Positions 17,829 through 26,002 of a DNA stretch of 64,000 nt are shown piece by piece (position 1 is the first letter of the stretch; the number at the start of each line of letters is the position of its first letter). The DNA is taken from the NCBI GenBank assembly GCA_963806735.1, contig CAWEBE010000081.1, positions 1 to 64,000 of the forward strand. Reading direction: 5' to 3'. The stretch is from CADEFX01 sp963806735. Lineage in GTDB: Bacteria; Pseudomonadota; Alphaproteobacteria; Rhizobiales; Hyphomicrobiaceae. Under the pieces are notes generated by a model. The model searched no databases. It saw nothing but the letters and a program-made list of their open reading frames with translations, and was not told where the DNA came from. A program made the translations under genes and the position numbers.

Positions 17829-18461
17829 TTATGCCTGCACCAAATTGTTGCGAACGGCGTAGCGCACCAATGCCGCCGTGGAGGTGAGGTCGAGCTTGCG
17901 CATGAGCGCGGCCCGGTGCGTCTCGACAGTTTTGATGCTGATACCGAGAACTCCGGCAATCTCTTTGTTGGTGTGGCCCTCGGCGACCAACTGAACCACA
18001 ACTTGCTCGCGGCCGGTCAGGGTCGGCTTGACCTGACCCGCCTTGGTCAGGAAGGTGTCCAGCAGGACCTCCGACACTCTGTCCGTGAAGAAGGGCTTGT
18101 GTTCCGACAGCGACTGGATGGCAGAAATCAAATGCTGCCCGGCATCTGACTTCAGCACATAGCCACGCGCTCCAGCCACCAACAATTCGCGCAAAAGCTC
18201 TTCGTCGTCGTGCATCGTAAAGATGAGAACCTCGATCTTTGGCACATGCCGACGGATTTGGCGTGTGGCTTCGATGCCGTCGATCAGGGGCAGTCTATAA
18301 TCGAGGATGGCCACGTTGGGCTTGGTAGCAATGGCCTTGGCGACGGCGTCTTTGCCGTCCGTAGCTTCAGCGACAACGCTCCACCCAGGTTGATCCTCGA
18401 TGATGCGTCGAATACCCGACCGAACCACGTCATGGTCGTCGGCGATCAGGATGCGGGTCAT
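17829..18461 (-). CDS. NarL/FixJ-type response regulator, copy 2
   Basis: 210 residues, ATG at 18461. The receiver has ADDHDVVRSG, phospho-Asp in AILDYRLPL, Thr in LIFTMHD and Lys in YVLKSDAG. The C-terminal LuxR-type HTH is LTGREQVVVQLVAEGHTNKE plus ISIKTVETHRAALMRKLDL. It is about 70% identical to copy 1 (16966-17599) by eye, and the pair is a tandem duplication. Both are orphans with no kinase in the window. They may control the exported Trp/Gly-rich gene that diverges 400 bp away (inference). Confidence 0.9.
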   Translation of the reverse strand: MTRILIADDHDVVRSGIRRIIEDQPGWSVVAEATDGKDAVAKAIATKPNVAILDYRLPLIDGIEATRQIRRHVPKIEVLIFTMHDDEELLRELLVAGARGYVLKSDAGQHLISAIQSLSEHKPFFTDRVSEVLLDTFLTKAGQVKPTLTGREQVVVQLVAEGHTNKEIAGVLGISIKTVETHRAALMRKLDLTSTAALVRYAVRNNLVQA

Positions 18462-18770
18462 GGACAGCCACGAAGCGAGGCTTATCGGGCTAAGGTACAA
18501 GCAGGTCTTGGCCAGAGCCCATCAGCAAACCCCCCACTTCGCCTCAGGTTGAAACTGGAGGTGAGCAGGAGACACATGCCTCGGGCTAACGCGCATGACG
18601 TCGGTTAACTCCGGTAACGGATGACATGCACAGATAGTTTGCTGTGCATGTCCAAGGGGGTATTTGACAGTCAGCGAGCGCTGAAATCCCCCCGTGCCCC
18701 CTCGAAGACTGTGCCTGTGACGCGACTGCGGGCAGGTTGCCGAGCCACTGGATCAACGCCAAGCCTCCAG

Positions 18771-18862
18771 AGTTGTGCGGCTCATCCCCAGGGTTGTCCC
18801 TGAGTGTCTCGCTGCCGCAGCGGTGGCATTCCTATTCCAGCCGGGATCGAAGGAGTGCTCCG
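18771..18862 (+). promoter_or_regulatory. Conserved 5' leader of Trp/Gly-rich gene, copy 1
   Basis: This 92-nt block before the ATG at 18863 aligns almost without gaps to 36143-36235 before the paralogous gene. Shared parts include CAGGGTT..CCC..GAGTGTCTCG, TGGCATTCCTATT and GAAGGAGTGCTC with the ribosome binding site. A small CAGGG-TTGT-CCCTG hairpin is possible. Such noncoding conservation suggests a promoter/leader or RNA element kept with the gene. Confidence 0.6.
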
Positions 18863-19231
18863 ATGCACAAACAAAACTTCATTGGTATGGCAACTGCGGG
18901 CGCGATCTTGGCCAGCATCATCATGGCGGCTCCTGCGTCCGCTGGCTGGAACAACTGCGGCTGCCGTTCCTACGGATACTATGCGCCTCGTGCCTACAGC
19001 TACGCGCCCTCACGATGGGCTTATCGCTCGTACTATCGACCCGCGTTCTACGGTGCTTCCTTCTATCGCCCCCGCGTGTGGGCGTGGCGCTCGTGGGGCG
19101 GGCGGCACTGGGGCTGGGGCGGGCGACGTTGGGGCTGGCGTGGTGGTTGGGGAGGCCGGCATTGGGGTTGGCGTGGCGGTTGGGGAGGCCGACGTTGGGG
19201 TTGGCGTGGCGGTTGGGGACGGCGCTGGTAG
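18863..19231 (+). CDS. Exported Trp/Gly/Arg-rich protein, copy 1
   Basis: 122 residues from the ATG at 18863 (AAGGAG 9 bp upstream). A signal peptide (MHKQNFIGMATAGAILASII, cut likely after ASA at about 27) precedes GWNNCGC, a Tyr/Arg-rich stretch with SFYRPRVWAWRSWGG, and a C-terminal run of WGWRGGWGGRH-type units. The last units are encoded by a 33-bp DNA repeat. Paralog of 36236-36568. Low-complexity exported proteins like this may be envelope or matrix components; no function is established. Confidence 0.8.
   Translation: MHKQNFIGMATAGAILASIIMAAPASAGWNNCGCRSYGYYAPRAYSYAPSRWAYRSYYRPAFYGASFYRPRVWAWRSWGGRHWGWGGRRWGWRGGWGGRHWGWRGGWGGRRWGWRGGWGRRW
19129..19227 (+). repeat. 33-bp coding tandem repeat, three units
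   Basis: Three near-identical 33-bp units (19129-19161, 19162-19194, 19195-19227), each coding WGWRGGWGGR-plus-one-residue. The repeats probably expand and contract by slippage. The paralog at 36236 has about one and a half diverged units. Confidence 0.75.
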
Positions 19232-19250
19232 ACCGTCACGGGAGGATGCC

Positions 19251-19358
19251 ATGAGGGCTCCCACCTATTTGGCAGAGATACCCTGGCTGGCAGTGTATGT
19301 GGTCGGAGTTGTCGCTCTGGTCTGGCTCGTCGGTGACTGGCTCGAACGTGAGCGCTGA
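19251..19358 (+). CDS. Small single-pass membrane protein
   Basis: 35 residues, ATG at 19251 with GGGAGG upstream, 19 bp after the Trp/Gly-rich gene. The sequence is one hydrophobic helix (WLAVYVVGVVALVWLVGDW) with a charged tail ERER. A real product is likely from the strong ribosome site and close spacing, but it is below the size that homology can test by eye. Confidence 0.6.
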   Translation: MRAPTYLAEIPWLAVYVVGVVALVWLVGDWLERER

Positions 19359-19412
19359 ACGAGAAATGGAGGCCAACGTTGCCGCCGGCCTCCACATCAA
19401 TGTGTTACCTCA

Positions 19413-19778
19413 TCAATAGTAACGGCAATCCTGCCAGCGCTGATACCAGTACCAGCTCCCGGTGACCTGATATCTACGCCACAACCAACCGCAGCCCGAT
19501 CCGTAGTATCCGTAGCTGTAAGCGCCGTAGCCGACGAACGGCGCGACACCCCAGAGAGGCCAGCCACCACGACGCCAACCTCCGTGGTGCCGATGCCCGT
19601 GTCCGCCGAAATGGCGGCCTCCGAAGTGATGCCCACCGCGCCGAACCTCAATGATATTGCTCGACTGATTGGTCGCAGCCTCCAGAGCCGATGGCGAAAC
19701 GACTGCCGCATTGGCTATCGGAGAAAACGCAAAAAGGCCGCCGGCAACCATGCAAGCAGCCAACATACTCTTGAGCAT
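19413..19778 (-). CDS. Exported His/Gly/Tyr/Trp-rich protein
   Basis: 121 residues, ATG at 19778 with AGGAGG upstream. Signal peptide MLKSMLAACMVAGGLFAFS with cleavage probably after ANA (about 24). A linker (VVSPSALEAATNQSSNIIEV) leads to a His/Gly-rich region (GGHHFGGRHFGGHGHRHHGG) and a Tyr/Trp-rich end with the Cys-containing GSGCGWLWRRYQ. The His cluster could bind metal (inference). It converges on the Trp/Gly-rich gene and belongs to the same exported low-complexity group. Confidence 0.75.
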   Translation of the reverse strand: MLKSMLAACMVAGGLFAFSPIANAAVVSPSALEAATNQSSNIIEVRRGGHHFGGRHFGGHGHRHHGGWRRGGWPLWGVAPFVGYGAYSYGYYGSGCGWLWRRYQVTGSWYWYQRWQDCRYY

Positions 19779-20048
19779 TGGGGGCCTCCTCTTGCGGGCT
19801 TGTATTCACCACCCCAGCGTGAGGTTAACCATGTCATTCGTGTGGCCAACCTCTCTCCAAGCAGCGGATTTTGTTAGGCTTTCGAGGGCAGGCTGACGAT
19901 TACCCGCCCGCCTACCAAACTCAGTCGGCGTCTCGGTCGCCCCCAATCGATGCAGTCGCGATCCCGAGCTTTCTGTCATGTTTCGCTGAACCCTGCCCTC
20001 CTGACGCAGCCGCAGAAGCCATCGAGAGTGTGCCGCATCGGCCTGTTT

Positions 20049-20098
20049 TGACATTATGCGGCGTGTGTGCCACAATATCTTTAATGTCAATGGCACAC
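20049..20098. promoter_or_regulatory. Nested inverted repeats upstream of the serine recombinase (res/operator-like)
   Basis: TGACATTA (20049-20056) pairs with TAATGTCA (20082-20089), and GTGTGCCA (20065-20072) with TGGCACAC (20091-20098). The two interlaced perfect 8-bp palindromes end 10 bp before the ATG at 20109. The site is a good candidate for recombinase binding (res or autoregulation). Confidence 0.6.
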
Positions 20099-20108
20099 GA
20101 GGGGTAGA

Positions 20109-20708
20109 ATGGAGATCGGTTACGCACGGACCTCAACTCTCGACCAAGCCGCAGGCTTCGAGGCGCAGAAGCGCGATCTCAAGAAGGCGGGATGCACGAA
20201 GGTTTTTGCCGAGCAGGTCAGCAGCGTGGCCGAGCGCCAGCAGCTCGAAGCCGCTCTCGACTACCTACGCGACGGTGACGTGCTGATCGTCACCAAGCTG
20301 GACCGCCTCTGCCGCTCAATGCGCGATCTGATGCAAATCGTGGATCGCACCGCTGCAAAAGGCGCGGGGCTGCGCATCCTCTCTATGAGCCTCGACACCA
20401 CCACACCCACGGGCAAGCTGATGCTCAACGTGCTGGGCTCGGTGGCCGAGTGGGAACGCGAGACGATGCTGGAGCGGCAGCGCGAGGGCATCGCCAAGGC
20501 CAAGGCGGCGGGCAAGTACAAGGGCCGTGCGAAGACCGCGATGGCGAAGGCTGACGAGGTGGTGGCGTTGCTGGCAGCCGGTGTTAGTCCCACCGAGGTG
20601 GTCAAGCAGCTTTGTATCTCGCGCAGTAGCGTCTATCGGGTGATCCGCGAACACAAGCTGGAGCGACAGCGGCTCACCTATGCTCCTACGCCGCCCGCAT
20701 CAGCGTAG
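20109..20708 (+). CDS. Serine recombinase (resolvase/invertase family)
   Basis: 199 residues. The catalytic domain starts MEIGYARTSTLDQ with the nucleophile Ser at 9, then DVLIVTKLDRLCRSMRDL, GKLMLNVLGSVAEWERE and the Arg-rich ERQREGIAKAKAAGKYKGR. The end carries a Hin-type HTH (VSPTEVVKQLCISRSSVYRV). It cuts and rejoins DNA at paired sites through a phosphoserine link. Interlaced palindromes directly upstream are probable binding sites. No invertible segment or transposase is next to it, so it may resolve island multimers or be a remnant of a transposon. Confidence 0.92.
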   Translation: MEIGYARTSTLDQAAGFEAQKRDLKKAGCTKVFAEQVSSVAERQQLEAALDYLRDGDVLIVTKLDRLCRSMRDLMQIVDRTAAKGAGLRILSMSLDTTTPTGKLMLNVLGSVAEWERETMLERQREGIAKAKAAGKYKGRAKTAMAKADEVVALLAAGVSPTEVVKQLCISRSSVYRVIREHKLERQRLTYAPTPPASA

Positions 20709-21358
20709 TCGGCTCACCACGCCTCAGCTTTCACCACAACCACCACGATGCATCGACCCATGCAGGGTCGGTCTCGTACCGGATTGAGAGCAGCACAGGA
20801 TACACCCGCACAACGCGGCCACGGACGAAGGGAAAGTCCACGCCCGTGCCGCTCCCAGTCGATCTAGACATGCGATCCGTGCGAAATCAAACATTTCATT
20901 CCCGATGGCCGATCCACGGGACATCCAGCGCCGTGAGTGCAGCGTAAGACGTGCGTGAAGTGGGCTAATTAGCCCGCCCGCGCCCTCCTCAGTGTTTTTC
21001 TAGGTCACCTCGCCGATCCCTTTCGGCGCGGCCTTCAACGCACTTCAACGCCACCGAGAGAGCGAAACCTCAAGGGCACCGCAACGGTCCCTCTGAGCGG
21101 TCGTCCACGGGTGATTTCGTGGGCCTGATGAGCAGTCATCGGTTGGTGGCCGGGGCTCGTGCGGAAACACGAGACACCGGCCTGTTGCCACCTCTGGCAA
21201 GAGAGGCTCCAACACATGGCTAGCTACAGCTATCACCGGCTTGCTTCAACGCCCAGGGTCCGAGGCCAGGCGGCAGTGCGGCCCGAAGTGCCTGGGCATC
21301 AAGGCTACCGTCGAGGCCAAGCGCGAGCTGAAGCTGGCTCGATTGTGCTCTTGGCAGA
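20709..21358. other. Gene-free right arm of the first island
   Basis: No protein-like ORF. It contains a perfect 14-bp palindrome GGGCTAATTAGCCC at 20962-20975. The last 100 bp lead into the att right end. Confidence 0.55.
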
Positions 21359-21379
21359 GGTACACAGGGCTGGTACACA
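21359..21379 (+). repeat. Paired GGTACACA boxes at island right end
   Basis: GGTACACA at 21359-21366 and 21372-21379, the same 13-bp spacing as at 6585-6605. The att core starts 62 bp later. Confidence 0.65.
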
Positions 21380-21440
21380 GGAGCAGCACAAGAGAGCAGA
21401 AAATCCTTTGGTTTCAAGGCCCAAGACGAGCGAACAGCCA

Positions 21441-21458
21441 GTCCTCTTCTGGGCACCA
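21441..21458 (+). repeat. Attachment-site core copy 2
   Basis: GTCCTCTTCTGGGCACCA, identical to copy 1. The preceding 100 bp, from the GGTACACA boxes on, aligns with the right end before copy 3. It marks the right end of the integrase-bearing island and the left edge of the next segment. No T-loop precedes it, so the tRNA is not intact here. Confidence 0.8.
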
Positions 21459-21688
21459 TTTCGGTATAAGCGAGGGCGCCGCTGCTGCCGGGCCCCTTTT
21501 GAGAGCGATAGCCGCTTCAATCATCCCCAAGTTGGCGCCCTTTATCGGCTACGAAAAGGCGCAAAGAACCTTTGGCCTCCGCGCTGGCGGGATCGGCGAG
21601 GTTATCACGCAGGGCAGACGCGAACTCTCCAACGGCCATGCCTTCAAGGATATCCTTCGGAACGAGTACTTTGATCTTTAGGTCGGCG

Positions 21689-21871
21689 ATCCTGGTGGAA
21701 ACACAAATGGGCGGCACGGGCGGCGGCGGGGCCCGCCTGACCAAGCTCGGCCGCGATGTGGTTGGCCGCTATCGCGCCATCGAGGGCGCTGCCACCACGG
21801 CGTCCGCGGCTGACCTGAGGGCGCTCAAAGCCTCTCTTCCATCAAAGCCTTTGCTCCGCGACGACCCGTGA
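21689..21871 (+). pseudogene. modE: modE remnant (C-terminal part of molybdate winged-helix regulator)
   Basis: The reading LVETQMGGTGGGGARLTKLG (from 21692) and the following RDVVGRYRAIEGAA match the end of the winged-helix domain of ModE-type regulators, where a Gly-rich turn precedes ARLT. The first 50-60 residues of the HTH expected upstream are absent; the sequence before 21689 (21459-21688) is unrelated and unrecognised. The remnant converges on and overlaps the end of modC by 30 bp. It lies 230 bp from an att core, so the front of the gene was probably lost when the island junction was rearranged (inference). Confidence 0.65.
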
Positions 21872-23008
21872 CAATTCTCTATCGTCCGCATGCGCGTCGG
21901 TATCTGATGCGGACAAGACGCTCCCTCCCAAGTTGTGCCGGTCGAGCGCCACGCTCTTGACCAACGCGTGCACCGGCGAGCCGACGACCAGACCCAGGTG
22001 CTCAACCGAATAGCGCGTCAAGCGCGCCAGCAATGTATCGCCGCTGCAATCGAGCCTGACCTCGACGGTGGACGTTTCGCCGGCAGTCATTTCGGCGATG
22101 ACCGCGGGGAGGATATTGAGGGCGCTCAGGTCCGAGGGCGCAGACTTGGCCAACATCACATCGCGGGCGTGCACACGCAGTCTCAATCGTGCGCCGGGTA
22201 GTGCATCGAGGCGCGGCAGCCGCCACAGGCCGGCGCGCGAGCGCAGCTCAGTCAATCCGAAGACTTCGTCGTGGCGCTCCACCGTAGCCTCGACGATAGC
22301 GCTGGCTTCCGCCTGTCCGGTCAGCGGCACCAGGTCGAGCCGATGCAGGATGCCGGCGGTCGGCCCGACCGCGGCGACCTTGCCGTCGGCGAGCAGCACG
22401 ATGGTGGAGGCGAGCCGGGCGACCTCGCCAATCGAGTGGCTGACGTAGATGATCGGCACGCGGCTCTCATCGCGCAGGCGCTCGATGTAGGGCAGGATCT
22501 CGGCCTTGCGCCCTTCATCGAGGGAGGCGAGCGGCTCATCCATCAACAATAGGCGCGGGTTGGCGAGCAGCGCACGGCCGATGGCGACGCGCTGCTTTTC
22601 TCCACCCGACAACCGGCCTGGACGGCGCTCGAGGAGACCGCCGATGCCCAGCAGATCGACCACCCGCTCGAAATCGTCGCGCCGCTCGGGTGGCGGCGCG
22701 AACCAGCGGCCGTAGAGCAGGTTCTGCCGCACGGTCAGATGCGGGAACAGCCGCCCTTCCTGGAACACATAACCAAGCCTGCGCTTGTGCCGCGGCACGA
22801 ACACGCCGTGCTCTGTATCGACCAGGGCGACACCGTCGACCAGCACCGAGCCGTTGTTCGGCCGGATCAGGCCGGCGATGATGTTGACGAGTGAAGTTTT
22901 GCCTGAGCCCGATCGTCCGAACAGCGCGATGAGACCACTGTCCGTCTCAAAACGCGTATCGAGCAGGAAGTCGCCAAGCCGGTGCTGGACGTCGATGGCG
23001 AGCATCAC
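21842..23008 (-). CDS. modC: Molybdate ABC transporter ATP-binding protein
   Basis: 388 residues. Walker A GRSGSGKTSLVNI, Q-loop GYVFQEGRLFPHLT, signature RLSGGEKQRVAIGRALL and Walker B LLLMDEPLASLD make an intact ATPase. The C-terminal 130 residues hold the mop/TOBE fold (LRVHARDVMLAKSAPSDLS) that binds molybdate in ModC. The start overlaps the modB stop as ATGA, so the two are translationally coupled. With ModA and ModB it imports molybdate or tungstate. The last 15 or so residues (ADDRELSRVVAEQRL) overlap the modE remnant. Confidence 0.95.
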   Translation of the reverse strand: MMLAIDVQHRLGDFLLDTRFETDSGLIALFGRSGSGKTSLVNIIAGLIRPNNGSVLVDGVALVDTEHGVFVPRHKRRLGYVFQEGRLFPHLTVRQNLLYGRWFAPPPERRDDFERVVDLLGIGGLLERRPGRLSGGEKQRVAIGRALLANPRLLLMDEPLASLDEGRKAEILPYIERLRDESRVPIIYVSHSIGEVARLASTIVLLADGKVAAVGPTAGILHRLDLVPLTGQAEASAIVEATVERHDEVFGLTELRSRAGLWRLPRLDALPGARLRLRVHARDVMLAKSAPSDLSALNILPAVIAEMTAGETSTVEVRLDCSGDTLLARLTRYSVEHLGLVVGSPVHALVKSVALDRHNLGGSVLSASDTDAHADDRELSRVVAEQRL

Positions 23009-23706
23009 TCGATATCCAGGCGACGGTTCATGCTGCGCGCCATCAACTCGGACGCCAGCAGTGCCAACATAGCGATCGCTATCGACACGAGCGTCAGACG
23101 GAAGGCACCCACGTCGCCGCCCGGCACCTGTGTGAAGGTATAGATGGCGGACGGCAGCGTCTGCGTCTCACCCGGAATATTGGACACGAATGTGATGGTG
23201 GCACCGAACTCGCCCATGGCCTTGGCGAAGCATAGGATCATGCCGGCGATGATGCCCGGCACCATCAGCGGCAGCGTCACCGTAAGAAACACCCAGACAC
23301 GATTGGCCCCCAGCGTGCCTGCCGCTTCTTCCAGGCGCATATCAACGGCCTCGACCGACAATCGAATGGCGCGCACGAGCAGCGGAAAGCCCATCACACC
23401 GCCAGCGAGTGCCGCACCGGTCCAGCGGAAGGAGAAGACGATGCCGAAGGTGTCGGCAAGGAAGCTGCCGATCGGCCCGCGCCGCCCGAACAGGATCAGC
23501 AAAATGTAGCCCGTCACCACAGGCGGCAGGATCAGAGGCAACAACACCAGCCCGTTGAGCAGCGATACGCCCCAGAACCGGCCCCGCGCCAAAACCATTG
23601 CAACAGCGATGCCGATCGGCAAGCTGACGAGAGTAGCCACAATAGCCACTCTCAGACTGAGGCGAACCGCCGTCCACTCTTCAGGGCTGAGGGCCATCCA
23701 ATCCAT
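23005..23706 (-). CDS. modB: Molybdate ABC transporter permease
   Basis: 233 residues with five or so membrane helices. The inner-membrane ABC loop (EAAGTLGANRVWVFLTVTLP, the EAA motif that docks on ModC) is intact, and LPLILPPVVTGYILLILFG is typical of ModB. Length is normal for the family. It lies between modA (37-bp gap) and modC (4-bp overlap). Confidence 0.95.
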   Translation of the reverse strand: MDWMALSPEEWTAVRLSLRVAIVATLVSLPIGIAVAMVLARGRFWGVSLLNGLVLLPLILPPVVTGYILLILFGRRGPIGSFLADTFGIVFSFRWTGAALAGGVMGFPLLVRAIRLSVEAVDMRLEEAAGTLGANRVWVFLTVTLPLMVPGIIAGMILCFAKAMGEFGATITFVSNIPGETQTLPSAIYTFTQVPGGDVGAFRLTLVSIAIAMLALLASELMARSMNRRLDIE

Positions 23707-23743
23707 GCGTGGCGACCTTCAACCCGCCATCAGGACATCGCCC

Positions 23744-24550
23744 TCACGACTGCCCGGAGCCGAGCACGCTAAAGCCCTGTGCCTCAAACAGCGGCTTGGC
23801 TTTGGCCGATTTTAGGTAATCCAGAAATGCCGCAGCGTCGGGATGGTTTGCGCCCGCTGTCAGTGCGATCGGGTAGATGATGCGCGGGTGCGTATCCTCC
23901 GGGAAGGTGCCGATGATCTTGACGTTGGGGTCGGACGCCGCATCCGTCTGATACACGATGCCGGCCGGCGCCTCGCCGCGCGAGACCAGCAGTAGCGCCG
24001 CACGCACGTTCTCGGCCTGTGCGATCTTGCCCGACACGCTGCCCCACACGCCGAGCTTTTCCAAAGCCACCTTGCCATATTTGCCCGCGGGAACGGCATC
24101 GACATTGGCCATCGACAGGCGGCCGTCGCCCAGCACCTTGGCAAGATCGAAGCCCGACTTAATCTCGACCGGCTGCGCCTTGTCCTTGGGTGCGATCAGC
24201 ACGATGCGGTTACCGAGCAGGTTCGAGCGCGTTTCCGGCTTGATCAGGTTCTTCTGCGCGACATAGTCCATCCAGTCGAGATCGGCCGGAATGAACATCT
24301 GCGCCGGCGCCGCTTGCTCGAGTTGTTTGGCAAGTGCTGAGCTGGCGCCGTAGGCGATGGTCGCTTTCTTGCCTGTCTCCTTCTGCCACTGGGCGTTGAT
24401 TGCATCGAGCGCGTTCTTCAGGCTCGCGGCGGCGAATATGACGATGTCGGAACTTTGAGCTTGAACGGGTGCTTTAGGTGGCCCCAGGGCCAGAAGCGCG
24501 GCCGCGAGGCCCCCAGCGAGGCCCAGTATCCGCCGTCTCGTAAACGCCAT
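23744..24550 (-). CDS. modA: Molybdate-binding periplasmic protein
   Basis: 268 residues from the ATG at 24550, which has AAGGAGG; an ORF extending to 24592 is not needed. A twin-Arg-like signal (FTRRRILGLAGGLAAALLAL) is followed by IVIFAAASLKNALDAINAQW, the ModA start, and later DLDWMDYV, ANVDAVPAGKYGKVALEKLG and GIVYQTDAASDP. These match the oxyanion-binding ModA family. First gene of modABC, transcribed leftward from the palindrome at 24568-24588. Confidence 0.94.
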   Translation of the reverse strand: MAFTRRRILGLAGGLAAALLALGPPKAPVQAQSSDIVIFAAASLKNALDAINAQWQKETGKKATIAYGASSALAKQLEQAAPAQMFIPADLDWMDYVAQKNLIKPETRSNLLGNRIVLIAPKDKAQPVEIKSGFDLAKVLGDGRLSMANVDAVPAGKYGKVALEKLGVWGSVSGKIAQAENVRAALLLVSRGEAPAGIVYQTDAASDPNVKIIGTFPEDTHPRIIYPIALTAGANHPDAAAFLDYLKSAKAKPLFEAQGFSVLGSGQS

Positions 24551-24567
24551 ATCGATCCTCCTTCGCG

Positions 24568-24588
24568 GTATTTGGTCGATACAAATAC
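24568..24588. promoter_or_regulatory. Candidate ModE-like operator between modA and the divergent binding-protein gene
   Basis: GTATTTG (24568-24574) and CAAATAC (24582-24588) form a perfect 7-bp inverted repeat with a 7-bp spacer in the 107-bp divergent region. Size and spacing resemble dimeric regulator sites such as those of ModE. The local modE is broken, so an unlinked regulator would be needed. Confidence 0.5.
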
Positions 24589-24657
24589 ACACTCTAGGCC
24601 TATATTCCAGTGACTATCGCCAAGGGATCGATCGGCACGATTCGAAGGCTGCTGCCC

Positions 24658-25697
24658 ATGCGCACAACGAAGCGCCATTTTCTCTGGTTTGTTGCGCTAT
24701 TTTCAGCACTTTCTATAAGTTCTGGAGTTGATGCGCAGCCAGCCGGGGACAAGATCATCGACTCGGCGGGTCGGATGGTCGAACGCCCCGAACGGATATC
24801 GCGCGTGCTTGCGGCAGGGCCGCCGGCTTCGATCCTTCTCTATACACTCGCGCCGGAGAAGATGATCGGCTGGGTGCGCGCACCGAGGGCCGCGGAGAAG
24901 CTATTCCTCAAGGAGAGCGTGCGCGAGTTGCCAGAGTACGGGCGACTGACCGGACGAGGTGGGACGGCCAACGTCGAGAACTTGGTTAGGTTTGCACCGG
25001 ATCTGATCATCGACTCCGACAGCCTTGGTCCGATCTACGTGTCACTTGCCGACAATGTCCAGGAGCAGACGAAGATTCCCTATCTCCTGCTCGACGGCGC
25101 GTTCGACAAGACTCCGGAGATCTACCGCAAGATCGGGCAGATTCTTGGCGTGCCCGAAAGAGCTGAGCAGCTTGCGCACTACGCCGAGGAAACGCTGAAT
25201 GGCTTGAAACCCGTTTTTGACACCGTGCCGAAAAACGAGCGCCCGCGCGTGTACTACGGTCGCGGCGCAAACGGTCTCGAAACCGGACTTGCCGGCTCCA
25301 TCAATCTGGAGGTTCTGGAGCGGGTCGGGGCGATCAATGTTGCGGCGTCGGCGGGTTCCGGCGGGCTCACCGCTGTGTCCATGGAGCAGGTTCTATCCTG
25401 GCGCTCACTCCTGCGTTCTACCGTTCCGTCGGCACTGATCCGCTCTGGAGCTCGGTGAAAGCGGTCCGGGACAAGCGCATCTATCTGGCGCCCAGCCTGC
25501 CGTATGGCTGGTTCGACGCGCCTCCCGGCGTCAACCGCCTCATCGGCGTGCGCTGGCTGGCATCGATCCTTTACCCGAAGCGGTTTCCAGTCGATCTGCG
25601 CACAACAACACGCGAGTTCTACAAGCTGTTCTATCAGGTGGATCTGACAGAAGCACAGCTCGAGACACTGCTCACCTCCGCAACCAAAGCCAACTAG
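24658..25697 (+). CDS. TroA/BtuF-like ABC substrate-binding protein, frameshifted
   Basis: About 345 residues in two frames. From the ATG at 24658, a signal peptide (HFLWFVALFSALSISSGVDA) precedes the metal/corrinoid/siderophore-type binding fold: SAGRMVERPERISRVLAAGP, GRGGTANVENLVRFAPDLII and PRVYYGRGANGLETGLAG. After SMEQVLSW (about 25397) the frame is lost, and AFYRSVGTDPLWSSVKAVRD resumes in another frame to the stop at 25697. About six to seven codons and the frame are missing, so this is a small deletion rather than a single-base slip. It diverges from modA and precedes the molbindin gene by 9 bp; a molybdate or iron link is inferred from context. No cognate permease is in the window. 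Confidence 0.8.
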
Positions 25698-25706
25698 GGG
25701 AAAGTC

Positions 25707-25913
25707 ATGAAGATCAGCGCGCGCAACGCCCTCAAGGGTAAGATCCTGGAAGTGACGAAGGGTGCGACGACGGCGCATGTCAAGATCGACATCGGCGGCG
25801 CCATCGTTACATCGTCAATCACCAATGCCGCAGTCGATGATCTGAAACTCGCACCGGGCAAGGATGCCTATGCCGTGATCAAGGCATCGGATGTGATGAT
25901 CGGTGTTGACTAG
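25707..25913 (+). CDS. mop: Molbindin (Mop, TOBE-domain molybdate-binding protein)
   Basis: 68 residues, the standard length of a single-domain molbindin. MKISARNALKGKILEVTKGA and VTSSITNAAVDDLKL then YAVIKASDVMIGVD are the conserved mop sequence. It stores or buffers molybdate/tungstate in the cytoplasm as an oligomer. ATG at 25707 with AGGGGAAAG upstream, 9 bp after the binding-protein stop, so co-transcribed. Confidence 0.95.
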   Translation: MKISARNALKGKILEVTKGATTAHVKIDIGGAIVTSSITNAAVDDLKLAPGKDAYAVIKASDVMIGVD

Positions 25914-26002
25914 GCAAGGTACAGGATGACGCCATCCGTTGCCACATACTGCGACGGTGGTAATGCCGCGCGGGATTGCCCCGGCAAACTCGTAACGGAC
26001 TC

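Noticed and set aside
19090..19230. CRISPR-like repeats
   Set aside because: Units are contiguous coding repeats without spacers and lie in frame in an exported protein.
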